DNA of 64,000 nucleotides from Acidimicrobiia bacterium (GTDB lineage: Bacteria > Actinomycetota > Acidimicrobiia > Spongiisociales > UBA5794), in assembly GCA_026985095.1 (NCBI GenBank), contig JALSQW010000021.1:1-64000 (forward strand). The letters run 5' to 3'. Of this stretch, positions 23,910 to 33,266 are shown in pieces. Under the pieces are notes generated by a model. That model was not told the DNA's origin. It did not search any database and worked only from the letters and a program-made list of their open reading frames with translations. Position 1 is the first letter of the stretch. Every line of letters begins with the position of its first letter. A program made the translations under genes and the position numbers.

Positions 23910-23963
23910 ACCGAGGAGTGTAGGGCGCTCGCAGGCGTCGACGAGGGCTCCGGTCGCGCCCCG

Positions 23964-23982
23964 CATCATCCGTGACATGATG
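23964..23982. promoter_or_regulatory. Inverted repeat CATCAT-N7-ATGATG in divergent region
   Basis: A 6-bp perfect inverted repeat lies between the purF and acyl-CoA dehydrogenase starts. It could be an operator, but the arms are short and no regulator gene is adjacent. Confidence 0.25.
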
Positions 23983-24009
23983 GAGGTGACGAACCGGCAA
24001 GGAGAGGAC

Positions 24010-25632
24010 ATGGCACCGACACACGACGTGTTCAACCAACCCCCCATCCTCGAGGACTGGAACCTCTACACGTCCGATCAGGTGCTGCGAGACGCCGTCG
24101 GGCGGTACGGCGCCGACTGGGCCGAGCCGACCCTCGACGCCTTCGGCGAGCTCATCGGCTCGCGACGCGCGCTGGAGTGGGCGGAGCACGCGAACCGGTT
24201 CCCACCCGAGTTGCGTGTCTACGACCGGTACGGCCATCGCATCGACGAGGTGGACTACCACCCCGCCTATCACGAGCTGATGCGTGTCGCCGTCGAGTAC
24301 GGCCTCCATTCGCTGCCGGAGGAACCCGGGTTCTCGGCGGCGCACGCGGCCCGGGCCGCGCTGTTCTTCCTCGACGCACAGGTGGAGCTCGGCCATGGAT
24401 GCCCCATCTCGATGACCTACGCGGTGCTTCCCGTCCTTCGCCACGAACCCGATCTCGCCGACGAGTGGGGCCCGCAGATCCTGAGCCGGAGGTACGACCC
24501 GCGTTTCGTTCCGGCCGACGCCAAGGACGGGGTGATCGTGGGGATGACGCTGACCGAGAAGCAAGGCGGCTCGGATCTCAGGGCGAACACGACCACCGCC
24601 GAGCCGATCGGCGACGGTCGGTACCGGGTGACCGGGCACAAGTGGTTCTGCTCGGCCCCGATGTCCGACGCCTTCGTCATCACCGCCCAGGCCCCCGACG
24701 GCCTGACGGCCTTCTGGCTTCCCCGGTGGGTCGAGGGACGACGCAACGGCTTCCACATCCAACGCCTCAAGGACAAGATGGGGAACCGGTCGAACGCCTC
24801 GTCCGAGATCGAGCTGGACGGCGCCACGGTCCGGCGTATCGGCGACGAAGGCCGGGCCGTCCCGACCATCGCCGAGATGCTGCATCGCACCAGGTTCGAC
24901 TGCGTGGTCGGCTCCGCGGCCCTGATGCGCCGGGCGGTGAGCGAAGCTGCCCACCACACCCGGCACCGTTCGGCCTTCGGCAAGCCGTTGATCGAGCAGC
25001 CGCTCATGGCCAACGTCCTGGCCGATCTCGTCGTCGAGTCCGAGGCGACCCTCGAGCTGGCCATGCGGCTGGCCTCGTCGTTCGACGGCGCCGGTGCTCC
25101 GGCCGAAGATGCCTTCCGGCGTATCGCCCTGTCGGTCGCCAAGTACTGGGCGACCAAACGAGCGCCGATGGTCGTGGGCGAAGCCCTCGAATCCCTCGGC
25201 GGGATCGGGTACGTCGAGGAGCTGCCGATGGCGAGGATGTACCGGGAGGCTCCCCTGTACGGCATCTGGGAGGGAAGCGGCAACGTGATCTGCCTCGACG
25301 TCCTGCGGGCGCTCGACCGGGAACCCGAGACCGCCGAAGCCTTCGTGGCCGAGTTGGAGAAGGCCCGAGGTGCCGATCGGAGACTGGACGCGGCGATCGA
25401 CGACGTCGCCGCAACGCTCGCCGCGCCGCGGCGGCCCGACGACGCACGCCGTCTCGTGGAACGGATGGCCGTGACGCTCGAGGCATCGTTGCTGGCTCGT
25501 CACGGCGCGGCCGAGGTGTCCGACGCGTTCATCGCCACCCGGGTCGCCGGCGATCATGGAGCCGCGTTCGGGACGTTGCCTCCTTCGGCGCCGGCCGCCC
25601 GCATCGTCGACCGGGCGCCGGGTCCTCGGTGA
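24010..25632 (+). CDS. Acyl-CoA dehydrogenase, AidB-like
   Basis: A 540-residue flavoprotein of the AidB/isovaleryl-CoA dehydrogenase-like branch. FAD-binding blocks are VGMTLTEKQGGSDLRANTT and GHKWFCSAPMSDAFV. Catalytic-domain blocks are RFDCVVGSAALMRRA, TRHRSAFGKPLIEQPLM and IGYVEELPMARMYREAPLYGIWEGSGNV. The final Glu-containing WEGSGNV is typical of this branch. AidB binds DNA and protects against alkylation in E. coli, but most relatives are probably ordinary acyl-CoA dehydrogenases. AAGGAGAGG precedes the ATG at 24010. It stands alone on the plus strand inside the purine region. Confidence 0.9.
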   Translation: MAPTHDVFNQPPILEDWNLYTSDQVLRDAVGRYGADWAEPTLDAFGELIGSRRALEWAEHANRFPPELRVYDRYGHRIDEVDYHPAYHELMRVAVEYGLHSLPEEPGFSAAHAARAALFFLDAQVELGHGCPISMTYAVLPVLRHEPDLADEWGPQILSRRYDPRFVPADAKDGVIVGMTLTEKQGGSDLRANTTTAEPIGDGRYRVTGHKWFCSAPMSDAFVITAQAPDGLTAFWLPRWVEGRRNGFHIQRLKDKMGNRSNASSEIELDGATVRRIGDEGRAVPTIAEMLHRTRFDCVVGSAALMRRAVSEAAHHTRHRSAFGKPLIEQPLMANVLADLVVESEATLELAMRLASSFDGAGAPAEDAFRRIALSVAKYWATKRAPMVVGEALESLGGIGYVEELPMARMYREAPLYGIWEGSGNVICLDVLRALDREPETAEAFVAELEKARGADRRLDAAIDDVAATLAAPRRPDDARRLVERMAVTLEASLLARHGAAEVSDAFIATRVAGDHGAAFGTLPPSAPAARIVDRAPGPR

Positions 25633-25654
25633 GCGCGGGCCCGCGGCGGCCAGG

Positions 25655-26494
25655 TCAGATGACGAGCACGACCGCCACCGCCACGATCGCGACGACGGCC
25701 GCCACGGCGGTGCGGATCGCCACGGCGTGGCGGCTCCCCACCGCGAAGCGGGACCACAACGCGGCGATGAGCATCCCGCCGAGGAAGCCGCCCGCGTGGG
25801 CGCGCCAGTCGATTTTCGGGATCAGCAGCGGCAACGCCGCATTGATGGCCAGCAGGATGAACAGCTCCCGGAACATGCGGCGTCCCCCGGCGGTGTTGCG
25901 CATCTTCCACGCCACGAACATCCACGCTCCGAGTAGACCGAAGATCGCACCGGAGGCGCCGATCGAGATCTGCCGGGGGGCGCCGAACGCGTAGGAGGCC
26001 GCGCCGCCCGCTCCGGCGGCGGCCACGTAGAAGGCGGCGAAGGCCGGACTGCCGACCTGCTGCTCGAGGCGAGGACCGAACAGGTACAGGGCGTACATGT
26101 TGAACCCGATGTGGGTGATGCCCGCGTGGAGCAGCGCCGCGGTGAAGATCCGCCACCACTCCCCGGCGGCGACCAGGGAGTTCGCCATCTTCAGATCCTG
26201 GAACAGCCGGTCGCCGACCGCGGGGGCGACGAACCCGAGGATCCAGATGGCGGCCGTCACCGCGATGATCGTGAAGGACACGGGAGCCGTCTGGAACGTG
26301 GGTCGACCGGTGATCTGCCGGGCCCTGACGACGCGTTGGGTTCCGCCCGCCTTGGCGCACTCCGGGCAGATCTGGCCGACTGGAGCGTCGATGGAGTCCT
26401 CGACGCAGATCGGCCGGCCGCATCGCGAACACGACAGGCCCGTCACCCGGTCGGGATGGCGGTAGCAGGTCGGTGGCATGGACGGGTCGGTCAT
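25655..26494 (-). CDS. Rhomboid family intramembrane serine protease with N-terminal zinc finger
   Basis: A 279-residue membrane protease. The N terminus is a B-box-like zinc finger (TCYRHPDRVTGLSCSRCGRP, then CPECAKAGG). The rhomboid core follows: WWRIFTAALLHAGITHIGFNM (helix 2 Asn/His), ISIGASGAIFGLLGAW with the catalytic Ser in GASG, and DWRAHAGGFLGGML with the catalytic His. Six to seven helices are visible. Rhomboids cleave transmembrane segments of membrane proteins; the substrate is unknown. It sits 38 bp after purL on the same strand and could be read with the purine genes. Confidence 0.92.
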   Translation of the reverse strand: MTDPSMPPTCYRHPDRVTGLSCSRCGRPICVEDSIDAPVGQICPECAKAGGTQRVVRARQITGRPTFQTAPVSFTIIAVTAAIWILGFVAPAVGDRLFQDLKMANSLVAAGEWWRIFTAALLHAGITHIGFNMYALYLFGPRLEQQVGSPAFAAFYVAAAGAGGAASYAFGAPRQISIGASGAIFGLLGAWMFVAWKMRNTAGGRRMFRELFILLAINAALPLLIPKIDWRAHAGGFLGGMLIAALWSRFAVGSRHAVAIRTAVAAVVAIVAVAVVLVI

Positions 26495-26532
26495 GTCGGG
26501 TGCAACCTACCGACCGGGTCCCCGTAGTCCCG

Positions 26533-28689
26533 TCAACCGAGGCGTCGGGGGATCGCCTGACGCCAGACCCGGCTCGCCTCGGACAACCCGACCGTGCCCC
26601 ACCTGCCGAAGTCGAGTCGATCACCACCGAAGACGCCGAGCCGCCGAGACGCCACGTCGGAGACGTCCAGGTCGGTGCCGGGCTCGACTGCGACCACGAA
26701 ACGGTGAGGTGACTCGTCGAGCAGGAGCCGCCAATCGCCATTGTCCAGCCGGACACCGACTCCCGAACGGATCGCCACCTCGGCCACGGCCACCGCGATC
26801 CCTCCCGACGACACGTCGTGGACCACCGGTGCGATGTGCGCCAGCCTCGCGGCGTGCTCCACGACCCGCCTGGCGACGTCGGGGTCCGGCTCCGCTGGGC
26901 GGCCACATCGGTGCTCCAGCACGATCCGGCAGTACGCCGAGCCGGCGAAGTCGTCGCCACGTTCGGGGCCGATCAACCACAGTTCCATCCCCGCCTCGGC
27001 ACGGTCGAGACGCGGCGGCAGCTGCGGCATCGGGTCGGCCAGGCCGAGCATGCCGACCACCGGGGTCGGGGAGATGTCGACGCCGTCGGTCTCGTTGTAG
27101 AACGACACGTTGCCTCCGACCACCGGCACGCCGAGCCGTTCACAGGCTTCGGCCATCCCCTCGACCGTCTCGGCGAACTGCCACATCACCGCCGGCTTCT
27201 CCGGGTTCCCGAAGTTGAGGTTGTCGACCACCGCGTACGGTGCGGCGCCGGTCACCGCCACGTTGAGCGCAGCCTCGTAGACGATCCGGGCCGCCCCACG
27301 GCGCGGATCGAGGGAGCAGCGGAGCGCATCGCCGTCGGTCGATACGGCGAGGCCCTTGTCGGTCCCCTTCACCCGCATCAGGGAACCGTCGTTGCCGGGG
27401 CCGACCACCGTGTCGAGGAACAGCATGTGGTCGTACTGCTGGAAGATCCACGACCGGTCCCCGAGCGCCGGGTCGTCGAGCAGACGCAGCAGCGTCGACC
27501 CCAGGTCGAGCCCGGCGGGAAGCGTGGCCTCGTCCGCCCACACGGCATCCAGGTACGCGGGACGCTCCACACCTCGGTGATAGACGGGAGCGTCCTCGCT
27601 GAGCGACGCGGCCGGCACCGCCGCGACGATCTCCCCTCGATGGCGGACCTCCAGGGTGTCACCTCCGGTGATCACCCCGATGGTGGTGGCGTCGATCTCC
27701 CACTTGTGGGCCAAGGCGAGGACCTCGTCGACGTCGTCGGGAGCGACGATCGCCAACATCCGCTCCTGGGACTCGGACATGAGGATCTCGCCGGGGGTCA
27801 TGGCCTCCTCCCGGAGATGCACCGCGTCGAGGTCCACGGTCATCCCCATTCCGCCGGCCGCTGCGCACTCGGACGTCGCGCACGAGATCCCGGCCGCGCC
27901 GAGGTCCTGGATGGCGACCACCAGTCCCCGCTCGTACAGCTCCAGACACGCCTCGATGAGCTTCTTCTCCTCGAACGGGTCGCCGATCTGCACCGACGGG
28001 CGTTTCGTCTCGGACCCCTCCTCGAACGACGCCGACGCCAGGATCGATGCCCCGCCGATCCCGTCCCGTCCCGTCGCCGAGCCGAGGAGGACGGCGATGT
28101 TGCCTTCCCCGACCGCGGCGCGGGTGACGAGCTGGTCGCGACGCATCAACCCGAGGGCCATCACGTTCACGAGCGGGTTCTTGGAGAAGCAGTCGGCGAA
28201 CTCGATCTCCCCTCCCAAGGTCGGGACGCCGACGGCGTTGCCGTATCCCGCGATGCCGTGCACCACCCCGGAGAAGAGGTACCGGTTGGATGGATCGCTC
28301 AACGGGCCGAAGCGAAGCGCGTCCCACAGACCCACCGGGCGGGCCCCCATCGTGAAGATGTCCCGCAAGATCCCGCCTACGCCGGTCGCGGCGCCCTGGT
28401 ACGGCTCGACGAACGACGGATGGTTGTGCGACTCGATGCGGAGGGCGACGAGCCAGTCGTCGCCGATGTCCACGACGCCGGCGTTCTCCCCGGGGCCGAG
28501 CACGACCCACGGAGCCTCGGTAGGGAAACGGCGCAACCACGGTTTCGACGACTTGTACGAGCAGTGCTCGGACCACATCACCGAGTACATCGCCAGCTCG
28601 GCCGGTTCGGGCTCCCGTCCCAGGATCTCGACGACCCTGGCGTATTCGTCGTCGGTCATCCCCAAGGTGCGATGCGCCGGCTCGGTCAT
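26533..28689 (-). CDS. purL: Phosphoribosylformylglycinamidine synthase subunit II
   Basis: The 718-residue small-type PurL needs separate PurS and PurQ, both encoded directly upstream. It converts FGAR to FGAM. Visible blocks are [19 protein letters not shown] at the N terminus, [34 protein letters not shown], the [24 protein letters not shown] segment and [11 protein letters not shown], with the second half repeat [16 protein letters not shown]. Length is normal for the small form. Its ATG overlaps the purQ stop by 4 bp. Confidence 0.96.
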   Translation of the reverse strand: MTEPAHRTLGMTDDEYARVVEILGREPEPAELAMYSVMWSEHCSYKSSKPWLRRFPTEAPWVVLGPGENAGVVDIGDDWLVALRIESHNHPSFVEPYQGAATGVGGILRDIFTMGARPVGLWDALRFGPLSDPSNRYLFSGVVHGIAGYGNAVGVPTLGGEIEFADCFSKNPLVNVMALGLMRRDQLVTRAAVGEGNIAVLLGSATGRDGIGGASILASASFEEGSETKRPSVQIGDPFEEKKLIEACLELYERGLVVAIQDLGAAGISCATSECAAAGGMGMTVDLDAVHLREEAMTPGEILMSESQERMLAIVAPDDVDEVLALAHKWEIDATTIGVITGGDTLEVRHRGEIVAAVPAASLSEDAPVYHRGVERPAYLDAVWADEATLPAGLDLGSTLLRLLDDPALGDRSWIFQQYDHMLFLDTVVGPGNDGSLMRVKGTDKGLAVSTDGDALRCSLDPRRGAARIVYEAALNVAVTGAAPYAVVDNLNFGNPEKPAVMWQFAETVEGMAEACERLGVPVVGGNVSFYNETDGVDISPTPVVGMLGLADPMPQLPPRLDRAEAGMELWLIGPERGDDFAGSAYCRIVLEHRCGRPAEPDPDVARRVVEHAARLAHIAPVVHDVSSGGIAVAVAEVAIRSGVGVRLDNGDWRLLLDESPHRFVVAVEPGTDLDVSDVASRRLGVFGGDRLDFGRWGTVGLSEASRVWRQAIPRRLG

Positions 28690-29384
28690 CGGCTCGCCTC
28701 CTCGGCGGCATGCACGAAGGACGCCAGGAGGACGCGGCCGTCGGAGGAACCGAGGACGTCCTCGGCTGCGCGTTCGGGATGCGGCATGATCCCGACGACG
28801 TTGCCTCCCGGATCGGCGATGGCGGCGATGTTGCGGGCCGAACCGTTCGGGTTGGCTTCGTCGGTGACGTTGCCGGCCGGATCGCAGTAGCGCAGCAGGA
28901 CCCGGCCGGATGCCTCGAGCTCGTCGAGGGTGGCGGCGTCGGCGACGAAATTGCCCTCGTACGAGTTGAGCGGGATCCGGAGGACCTGCCCGACCTCGGC
29001 GTCGCGGGTGAGGACGCCCGCGGTCGACTCGACCCTCACGTGGACCATCGAACAGATGAAGTTCAGGTCACGGTTGGCGACGAGGGCGCCGGGGAGCAGG
29101 TCGGCCTCGCACAGGATCTGGAAGCCATTGCAGATCCCGAGGATCGGGAAGCCCCCCTCCGCCAACCGGGAGACCTCGTCCATGATCGGCGAGAAGCGGG
29201 CGATGGCCCCGGTGCGTAGGTAGTCGCCGTGAGCGAACCCGCCCGGAAGGACGACCGCGGAGAACTCCGACAGGTCGTCCTCCTGGTGCCACATCAACTC
29301 GACGTCGGCACCGAGGAGGCCGAGGGCGTGCTCGACGTCGTGCTCGCAGTTGCTCCCAGGGAACACCGCCACGGCGATCTTCAC
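28686..29384 (-). CDS. purQ: Phosphoribosylformylglycinamidine synthase subunit I (glutaminase)
   Basis: The 232-residue class I glutamine amidotransferase supplies ammonia to PurL. The start [16 protein letters not shown], the nucleophile Cys in [15 protein letters not shown] and the catalytic His/Glu in [13 protein letters not shown] are all present. GTG at 29384 is chosen; it overlaps the purS stop by 4 bp and gives the standard N terminus. The 328-residue track ORF extends antisense over purS. Confidence 0.96.
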   Translation of the reverse strand: MKIAVAVFPGSNCEHDVEHALGLLGADVELMWHQEDDLSEFSAVVLPGGFAHGDYLRTGAIARFSPIMDEVSRLAEGGFPILGICNGFQILCEADLLPGALVANRDLNFICSMVHVRVESTAGVLTRDAEVGQVLRIPLNSYEGNFVADAATLDELEASGRVLLRYCDPAGNVTDEANPNGSARNIAAIADPGGNVVGIMPHPERAAEDVLGSSDGRVLLASFVHAAEEASR

Positions 29385-29632
29385 AGGCGTTCCACCGTGA
29401 AGTCCTCGATGACCGGATTGGCGAGCAGCCGTTCGCACATCTCGTGCACTCGCGCCTCGGCCGCGGCCACGTCGTCGCCGGCCAGCTCGACGACGATGTC
29501 CCGACCGAAGTGAACGGCCGTGACCTCCGTGTATCCGAGATCGCGCAGCGCCTTGGTCGTCGTGGCGCCCTCCGGGTCGGCCAGGCCGGCCTTGCGCATC
29601 ACCCGCACCCGGAACCGGACGGGCTCGCTCAT
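29381..29632 (-). CDS. purS: Phosphoribosylformylglycinamidine synthase subunit PurS
   Basis: An 83-residue protein bridging PurL and PurQ in the small-type FGAM synthase complex. FRVRVMRKAGLADPEGATT, then LRDLGYTEVTAVHFGRDIVVEL and the C-terminal MCERLLANPVIEDFTVE, match PurS closely. It overlaps purC by 4 bp at the start and purQ by 4 bp at the end. Confidence 0.96.
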   Translation of the reverse strand: MSEPVRFRVRVMRKAGLADPEGATTTKALRDLGYTEVTAVHFGRDIVVELAGDDVAAAEARVHEMCERLLANPVIEDFTVERL

Positions 29633-30552
29633 GGCGCTCCCATCCGTGCGAGGTACGCGGAGAACGGCTCACCGACCAGTCGTTCGTAGACCTCCACGTA
29701 CCGTCTGGTGGTGTCGGCGACCACCTCGGGCGGCAAGACGGGCGCGGGCGGCGTCTTGTCCCATCCGCGGGCTTCGAGCCAGTCGCGGACAGGTTGCTTG
29801 TCGAAGGACGGGACGGTTCGGCCCGGCATCCATTCCTCGGCCGGCCAGTAGCGAGACGAGTCGGGGGTCAGCACCTCGTCGATGAGGATGATCTCGCCGT
29901 CGACGACGCCGAACTCGAACTTGGTGTCGGCCAAGATGATGCCGCGTTCGGCCGCGTACGCCCGGCCCGTCTCGTACAGGGACACGGAGCGGGAGCGAAG
30001 CTCCTCGTACATCGCGTCGCCGACCAGTCCCCGCGCCTCGGACTCGGTGAGGTTCTCGTCGTGGCCCGATTCGGCCTTCGTGGCGGGGGTGAAGATGGGT
30101 CGGGGCAGCTCGGCGGCCTGATCGAGCCCGGCGGGGAGGTGCTCGGTGGTCGGGCCGCCACCGGCCGCGTACTCCTTCCAGGACGACCCGTACAGGTAGC
30201 CGCGGACCACGCACTCCATCGGGATGACGTCGGCTCTGCGGACCAGCATCGCCCGGCCGGCCAGTTCCTCGCGCTCGGCGGCGTCGAGACCGGCGATGTC
30301 GGTCAGGTCGGCGGACAACAGATGGTGAGGCGTGTCGAGCACGTCGAACCAATGAAGGGACAGTCCGGTCAGGACCCGTCCCTTGTCCGGGATCGGCGGC
30401 TCGAGGACGACATCGAACGCGGAGATCCGGTCCGTGGCGACGATGAGGAGTCGATCCTCGTCGACACGGTAGATCTCGCGGACCTTCCCCGACCCGATGT
30501 GCTCCAGCGCCTGCACGGCGTCGAGGATAGGGGCCGCGTCGGCGTCGGTCAC
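29629..30552 (-). CDS. purC: Phosphoribosylaminoimidazole-succinocarboxamide synthase
   Basis: A 307-residue SAICAR synthetase that joins CAIR and Asp. Core blocks are GSGKVREIYRVDEDRLLIVATDRISAFDVVL, MECVVRGYLYGSSWKEY, ILADTKFEFGVVDGEIILIDEVLTPDSSRYW and the C-terminal RRYVEVYERLVGE. The gene is the first of the purC-purS-purQ-purL operon with 4-bp overlaps throughout. I saw no purine riboswitch in the short upstream region. Confidence 0.96.
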   Translation of the reverse strand: MTDADAAPILDAVQALEHIGSGKVREIYRVDEDRLLIVATDRISAFDVVLEPPIPDKGRVLTGLSLHWFDVLDTPHHLLSADLTDIAGLDAAEREELAGRAMLVRRADVIPMECVVRGYLYGSSWKEYAAGGGPTTEHLPAGLDQAAELPRPIFTPATKAESGHDENLTESEARGLVGDAMYEELRSRSVSLYETGRAYAAERGIILADTKFEFGVVDGEIILIDEVLTPDSSRYWPAEEWMPGRTVPSFDKQPVRDWLEARGWDKTPPAPVLPPEVVADTTRRYVEVYERLVGEPFSAYLARMGAP

Positions 30553-30722
30553 AAACGAACCGGGGACGTCCGGGTCGACCGTCGCCGTCGCGCTCCCCGT
30601 CCACCGCGATCGGCCGTGACGCCGCCGGTGACCTAGCCTGTGGCCGACCCGGGAGGTCGACCACGATCCGCACCGCAGTCGACGTCGTCGCCGCCACCTA
30701 CCGCACCTGGCGCGCGGCGCGG

Positions 30723-31523
30723 GTGATGCGACTGGGAGCGGCGGTCGCGTACTACGGCCTCGTCGCCATGGTCCCGACCCTCACGGTGGTGGCGGCGGTC
30801 CTGACGCTGTTCGTCGACGGTGCCCGGCTTCACACCCTGCTGGTCGAGGTCCTCACCCCGGCGTTCGGGAGCGCCAGCGAGCAGGTGGCGACCCTGGTCG
30901 TCGACACCCTCGCCCAGATGAGCTCCTCGCTGGGGTTGGTCGGCGCCGGAACCGTCGCGTTCGGGGCCACGGTCTTCGTCGCTGCGCTGGTGGACGTCGC
31001 CGACGAGATCTGGGAGCTGCCTCCCGGCTCGGGCGTCCTCTCCACGATCCGGCGCAGGTTCATGGCGTTCGTCTCGGTCGTCGTCGTCTCCGTGGGGCTG
31101 CTGGCGGTCCTGGCCCTGCGAGCCATCGTCGACGCCGTCGCCGGGATCGTTCCCGCCCTGGGAGCGACGGAGACATGGTGGGCGAACGCGGTGATGTTGG
31201 CGGCGATCGCCGCTGCCCTCGTCGCCCTCTACCGGCTCGTGCCGTCGACGACGGTGCCGTGGCGGGCGGCCGCCGGCGCCGGCGTCGTGATGGCGCCGAT
31301 GGTCGCGGTCGGTACCGTCGCCATCGGTGCGTACCTCGAGCGGGTCGCGGCTCGCTCGACGCTCGCGGCCGCCGGCGGGGTCCTCCTCATGCTCGTGTGG
31401 CTCTACTACGAGGCGCAGATCGTTCTCGTCGGCGTCGTGTTGAGTCGCGTGCTGGCGGAGCGTCAAGACGGGCCCGGCTCGGCCGCCGCGGACGACCACG
31501 GACCCACGAAACCCAAGCCGTAG
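30723..31523 (+). CDS. YihY/BrkB family membrane protein
   Basis: A 266-residue protein (from GTG 30723) of the YihY/BrkB family with about six helices: GAAVAYYGLVAMVPTLTVVAAVL, AFGATVFVAALVDVADEIW and the C-terminal GGVLLMLVWLYYEAQIVLVGVVL. The function is unsettled; many members are misnamed ribonuclease BN. Coding potential continues upstream of 30723 in frame (TIRTAVDVVAATYRTWRAAR), and GGGAGG at 30651-30656 is spaced for a start at 30663-30666, where only ACG or ATC exists. A rare start codon is possible. Its 3' end overlaps the ClC gene by 61 bp on the opposite strand. Confidence 0.83.
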   Translation: MMRLGAAVAYYGLVAMVPTLTVVAAVLTLFVDGARLHTLLVEVLTPAFGSASEQVATLVVDTLAQMSSSLGLVGAGTVAFGATVFVAALVDVADEIWELPPGSGVLSTIRRRFMAFVSVVVVSVGLLAVLALRAIVDAVAGIVPALGATETWWANAVMLAAIAAALVALYRLVPSTTVPWRAAAGAGVVMAPMVAVGTVAIGAYLERVAARSTLAAAGGVLLMLVWLYYEAQIVLVGVVLSRVLAERQDGPGSAAADDHGPTKPKP

Positions 31524-32728
31524 CCGATCGAGAACGCCACGATCACCGCGATGGAGATCACCGCGGCAGCGGGCGGTCCGACACCGACCACGAAGGCGCC
31601 GAGGACGGCGACGCTGAGGGGGATCGAGGCCATCGCTCCCGTCGCCGCCATCGTCGCTCCGACCGCCAACGCCAGGGGGACGGCGGGGAAGAGGAGATGG
31701 AGCACCGCCCCGACCGAGCCGCCGATGAAGAACATGGGGAAGAACGGTCCGCCGTAGAAGCCGGTTCTCAGGCTGGTGGTCAACGTCACCATCTTCAGCG
31801 CCACGACCGCAAGGAGGAGCCCGACGCCGATCTCGGCCGGGTCGGCGACCACCGCGCCCAGCGTGTCCACGCCCGAGAAGAGCGTCGCCGGCATCATGAA
31901 CCCGACGGCGCCGAGCACGCAGCCGCCGATCGCCGCGCGCGCGACAGGTGACGCAGGGAGGCGCCCGACGACACGGCCGACGATCTTGGCCACGAGCCCG
32001 ATCGAGAGTCCGACGATGGCGCCCACGACCCCCATGGCGGCCCCGGCGGCGAGGTACCAGGCGGAGAACTCGAACGGCGGGAAGCGGTAGAGGCCGAGGA
32101 ACGGCGCGCCGAGCACCGGGTACACGATGAGGAACCCGATCGTCCCGCTGACGCCGCCGGGGATGATGTGGCGGAAGAAGAACGGGAGATCCTGATCGTG
32201 CTCGAGCTCCAGCGCCAAGAGCGCGCCGATCAGCGGAGAGGACATGAGACCGCCGAACACTCCCGCCGCCGCCGACAAGGTCGCCGTCCGGGTGTCCTCC
32301 GGCGAGGCCGAAACACGCTCGGTGAGCCAGTTCGCGAACCCCGCGGCTCCCGTCACGAGCGGCGCTTCGGGTCCGAGGCTGGCGCCCCCGACGAGGGACA
32401 CGAGGGCCACGAGAACGGCACCAGGCGCGGTCCCCGGGTCGGTGCGACCCTCCTCGAGCTCCTCGATGAAGCTGTGGAGGCGCCGAGGGAGACCGAGCAC
32501 CAGATAGATCAGACCGACCAGCGCTCCGGCGGCGATCGGAACCACCAGCGCCCGGAGCCCCCCGCCGAACCACTCGTACCCACCCGTCTGTCCCCAGACG
32601 AGACCGGTCAGCGCATGCTCGACCCCGATGAAGGCGACCGCGAACACCCCGCCGAAGATGCCGATGACCGCGGACCGCCCGGCCAGGATCCAGAAGGCGC
32701 GGCTGCGGAGGGGAGCGACGGAGGTCAT
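31463..32728 (-). CDS. ClC-family chloride channel/antiporter
   Basis: A 421-residue membrane protein with about ten helices. The first selectivity motif is LVGGASLGPEAPLVTGAAGF (G-x-E-x-P form, with the gating Glu retained). GLMSSPLIGALLALELEHD is the ClC E/F helix region and TGFYGGPFFPMFFIGGSVG is the later filter motif. SIPLSVAVLGAFVVG follows. It should move Cl- or exchange it for protons; F- selectivity seems unlikely but cannot be excluded. ATG 32728 is used; the 642-residue track ORF is an antisense extension over the globin gene. Confidence 0.9.
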   Translation of the reverse strand: MTSVAPLRSRAFWILAGRSAVIGIFGGVFAVAFIGVEHALTGLVWGQTGGYEWFGGGLRALVVPIAAGALVGLIYLVLGLPRRLHSFIEELEEGRTDPGTAPGAVLVALVSLVGGASLGPEAPLVTGAAGFANWLTERVSASPEDTRTATLSAAAGVFGGLMSSPLIGALLALELEHDQDLPFFFRHIIPGGVSGTIGFLIVYPVLGAPFLGLYRFPPFEFSAWYLAAGAAMGVVGAIVGLSIGLVAKIVGRVVGRLPASPVARAAIGGCVLGAVGFMMPATLFSGVDTLGAVVADPAEIGVGLLLAVVALKMVTLTTSLRTGFYGGPFFPMFFIGGSVGAVLHLLFPAVPLALAVGATMAATGAMASIPLSVAVLGAFVVGVGPPAAAVISIAVIVAFSIGYGLGFVGPWSSAAAEPGPS

Positions 32729-32769
32729 GGCGATGCGCAGCGTACCGGAGACCACCGTACCCTGGTCAC

Positions 32770-33174
32770 ATGAGCGAGATCGGCACGACGCATCCGTGGG
32801 GCGATGCCCCGACACCGTACGAGGAGCTCGGAGGCGACGGTCGGGTCCGCGAGCTCGTGGACGCCTTCTACGATCGCGTCGACGCCGAGGCACCGACCGT
32901 GCGGGCGATGCTCCCGGCGAACGACGCCGGCTCCCGGCAGAAGCTCTACGAGTTCCTCTCGGGCTGGCTCGGTGGCCCGCCGCTGTACGTCTCCAAGCGC
33001 GGCCATCCGCGGATGCGCATGCGGCATCTGCCCTTCCCCATCGGCCCCGACGAGGCCGCCGAGTGGATGCGTTGCATGCGGCTCGCCCTCGACGACGCCG
33101 ACGTCGGCGAGCCCCTCCGTTCGTTCCTCGACGAGCGGTTGACGATGATGGCCGACCACATGGTGAACCGCTGA
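32770..33174 (+). CDS. glbO: Group II truncated haemoglobin
   Basis: A 134-residue globin of the trHbO type. TPYEELGGDGRVRELVDAFYDRV gives the helix B Tyr, KLYEFLSGWLGGPPLYVSKRG is helix E with the group II GGP turn, HPRMRMRHLPFPIG carries the proximal His F8, and EWMRCMRLAL supplies the G8 Trp. Group II truncated globins bind O2 and NO and act in oxygen or redox handling. Length is normal. It begins 41 bp from the divergent ClC gene. Confidence 0.93.
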   Translation: MSEIGTTHPWGDAPTPYEELGGDGRVRELVDAFYDRVDAEAPTVRAMLPANDAGSRQKLYEFLSGWLGGPPLYVSKRGHPRMRMRHLPFPIGPDEAAEWMRCMRLALDDADVGEPLRSFLDERLTMMADHMVNR

Positions 33175-33266
33175 CGCCGACCCGCCGGATCCCTGCGCGG
33201 GCAGCGTCGATGCGGGCGCAGACGGGATCCGAGCCGCCAAACGGCCGCCGCCGATAGCATCCGACC

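Noticed and set aside
30552-30660. Purine riboswitch upstream of purC
   Set aside because: No three-way-junction consensus or extended leader was visible in the short divergent region.
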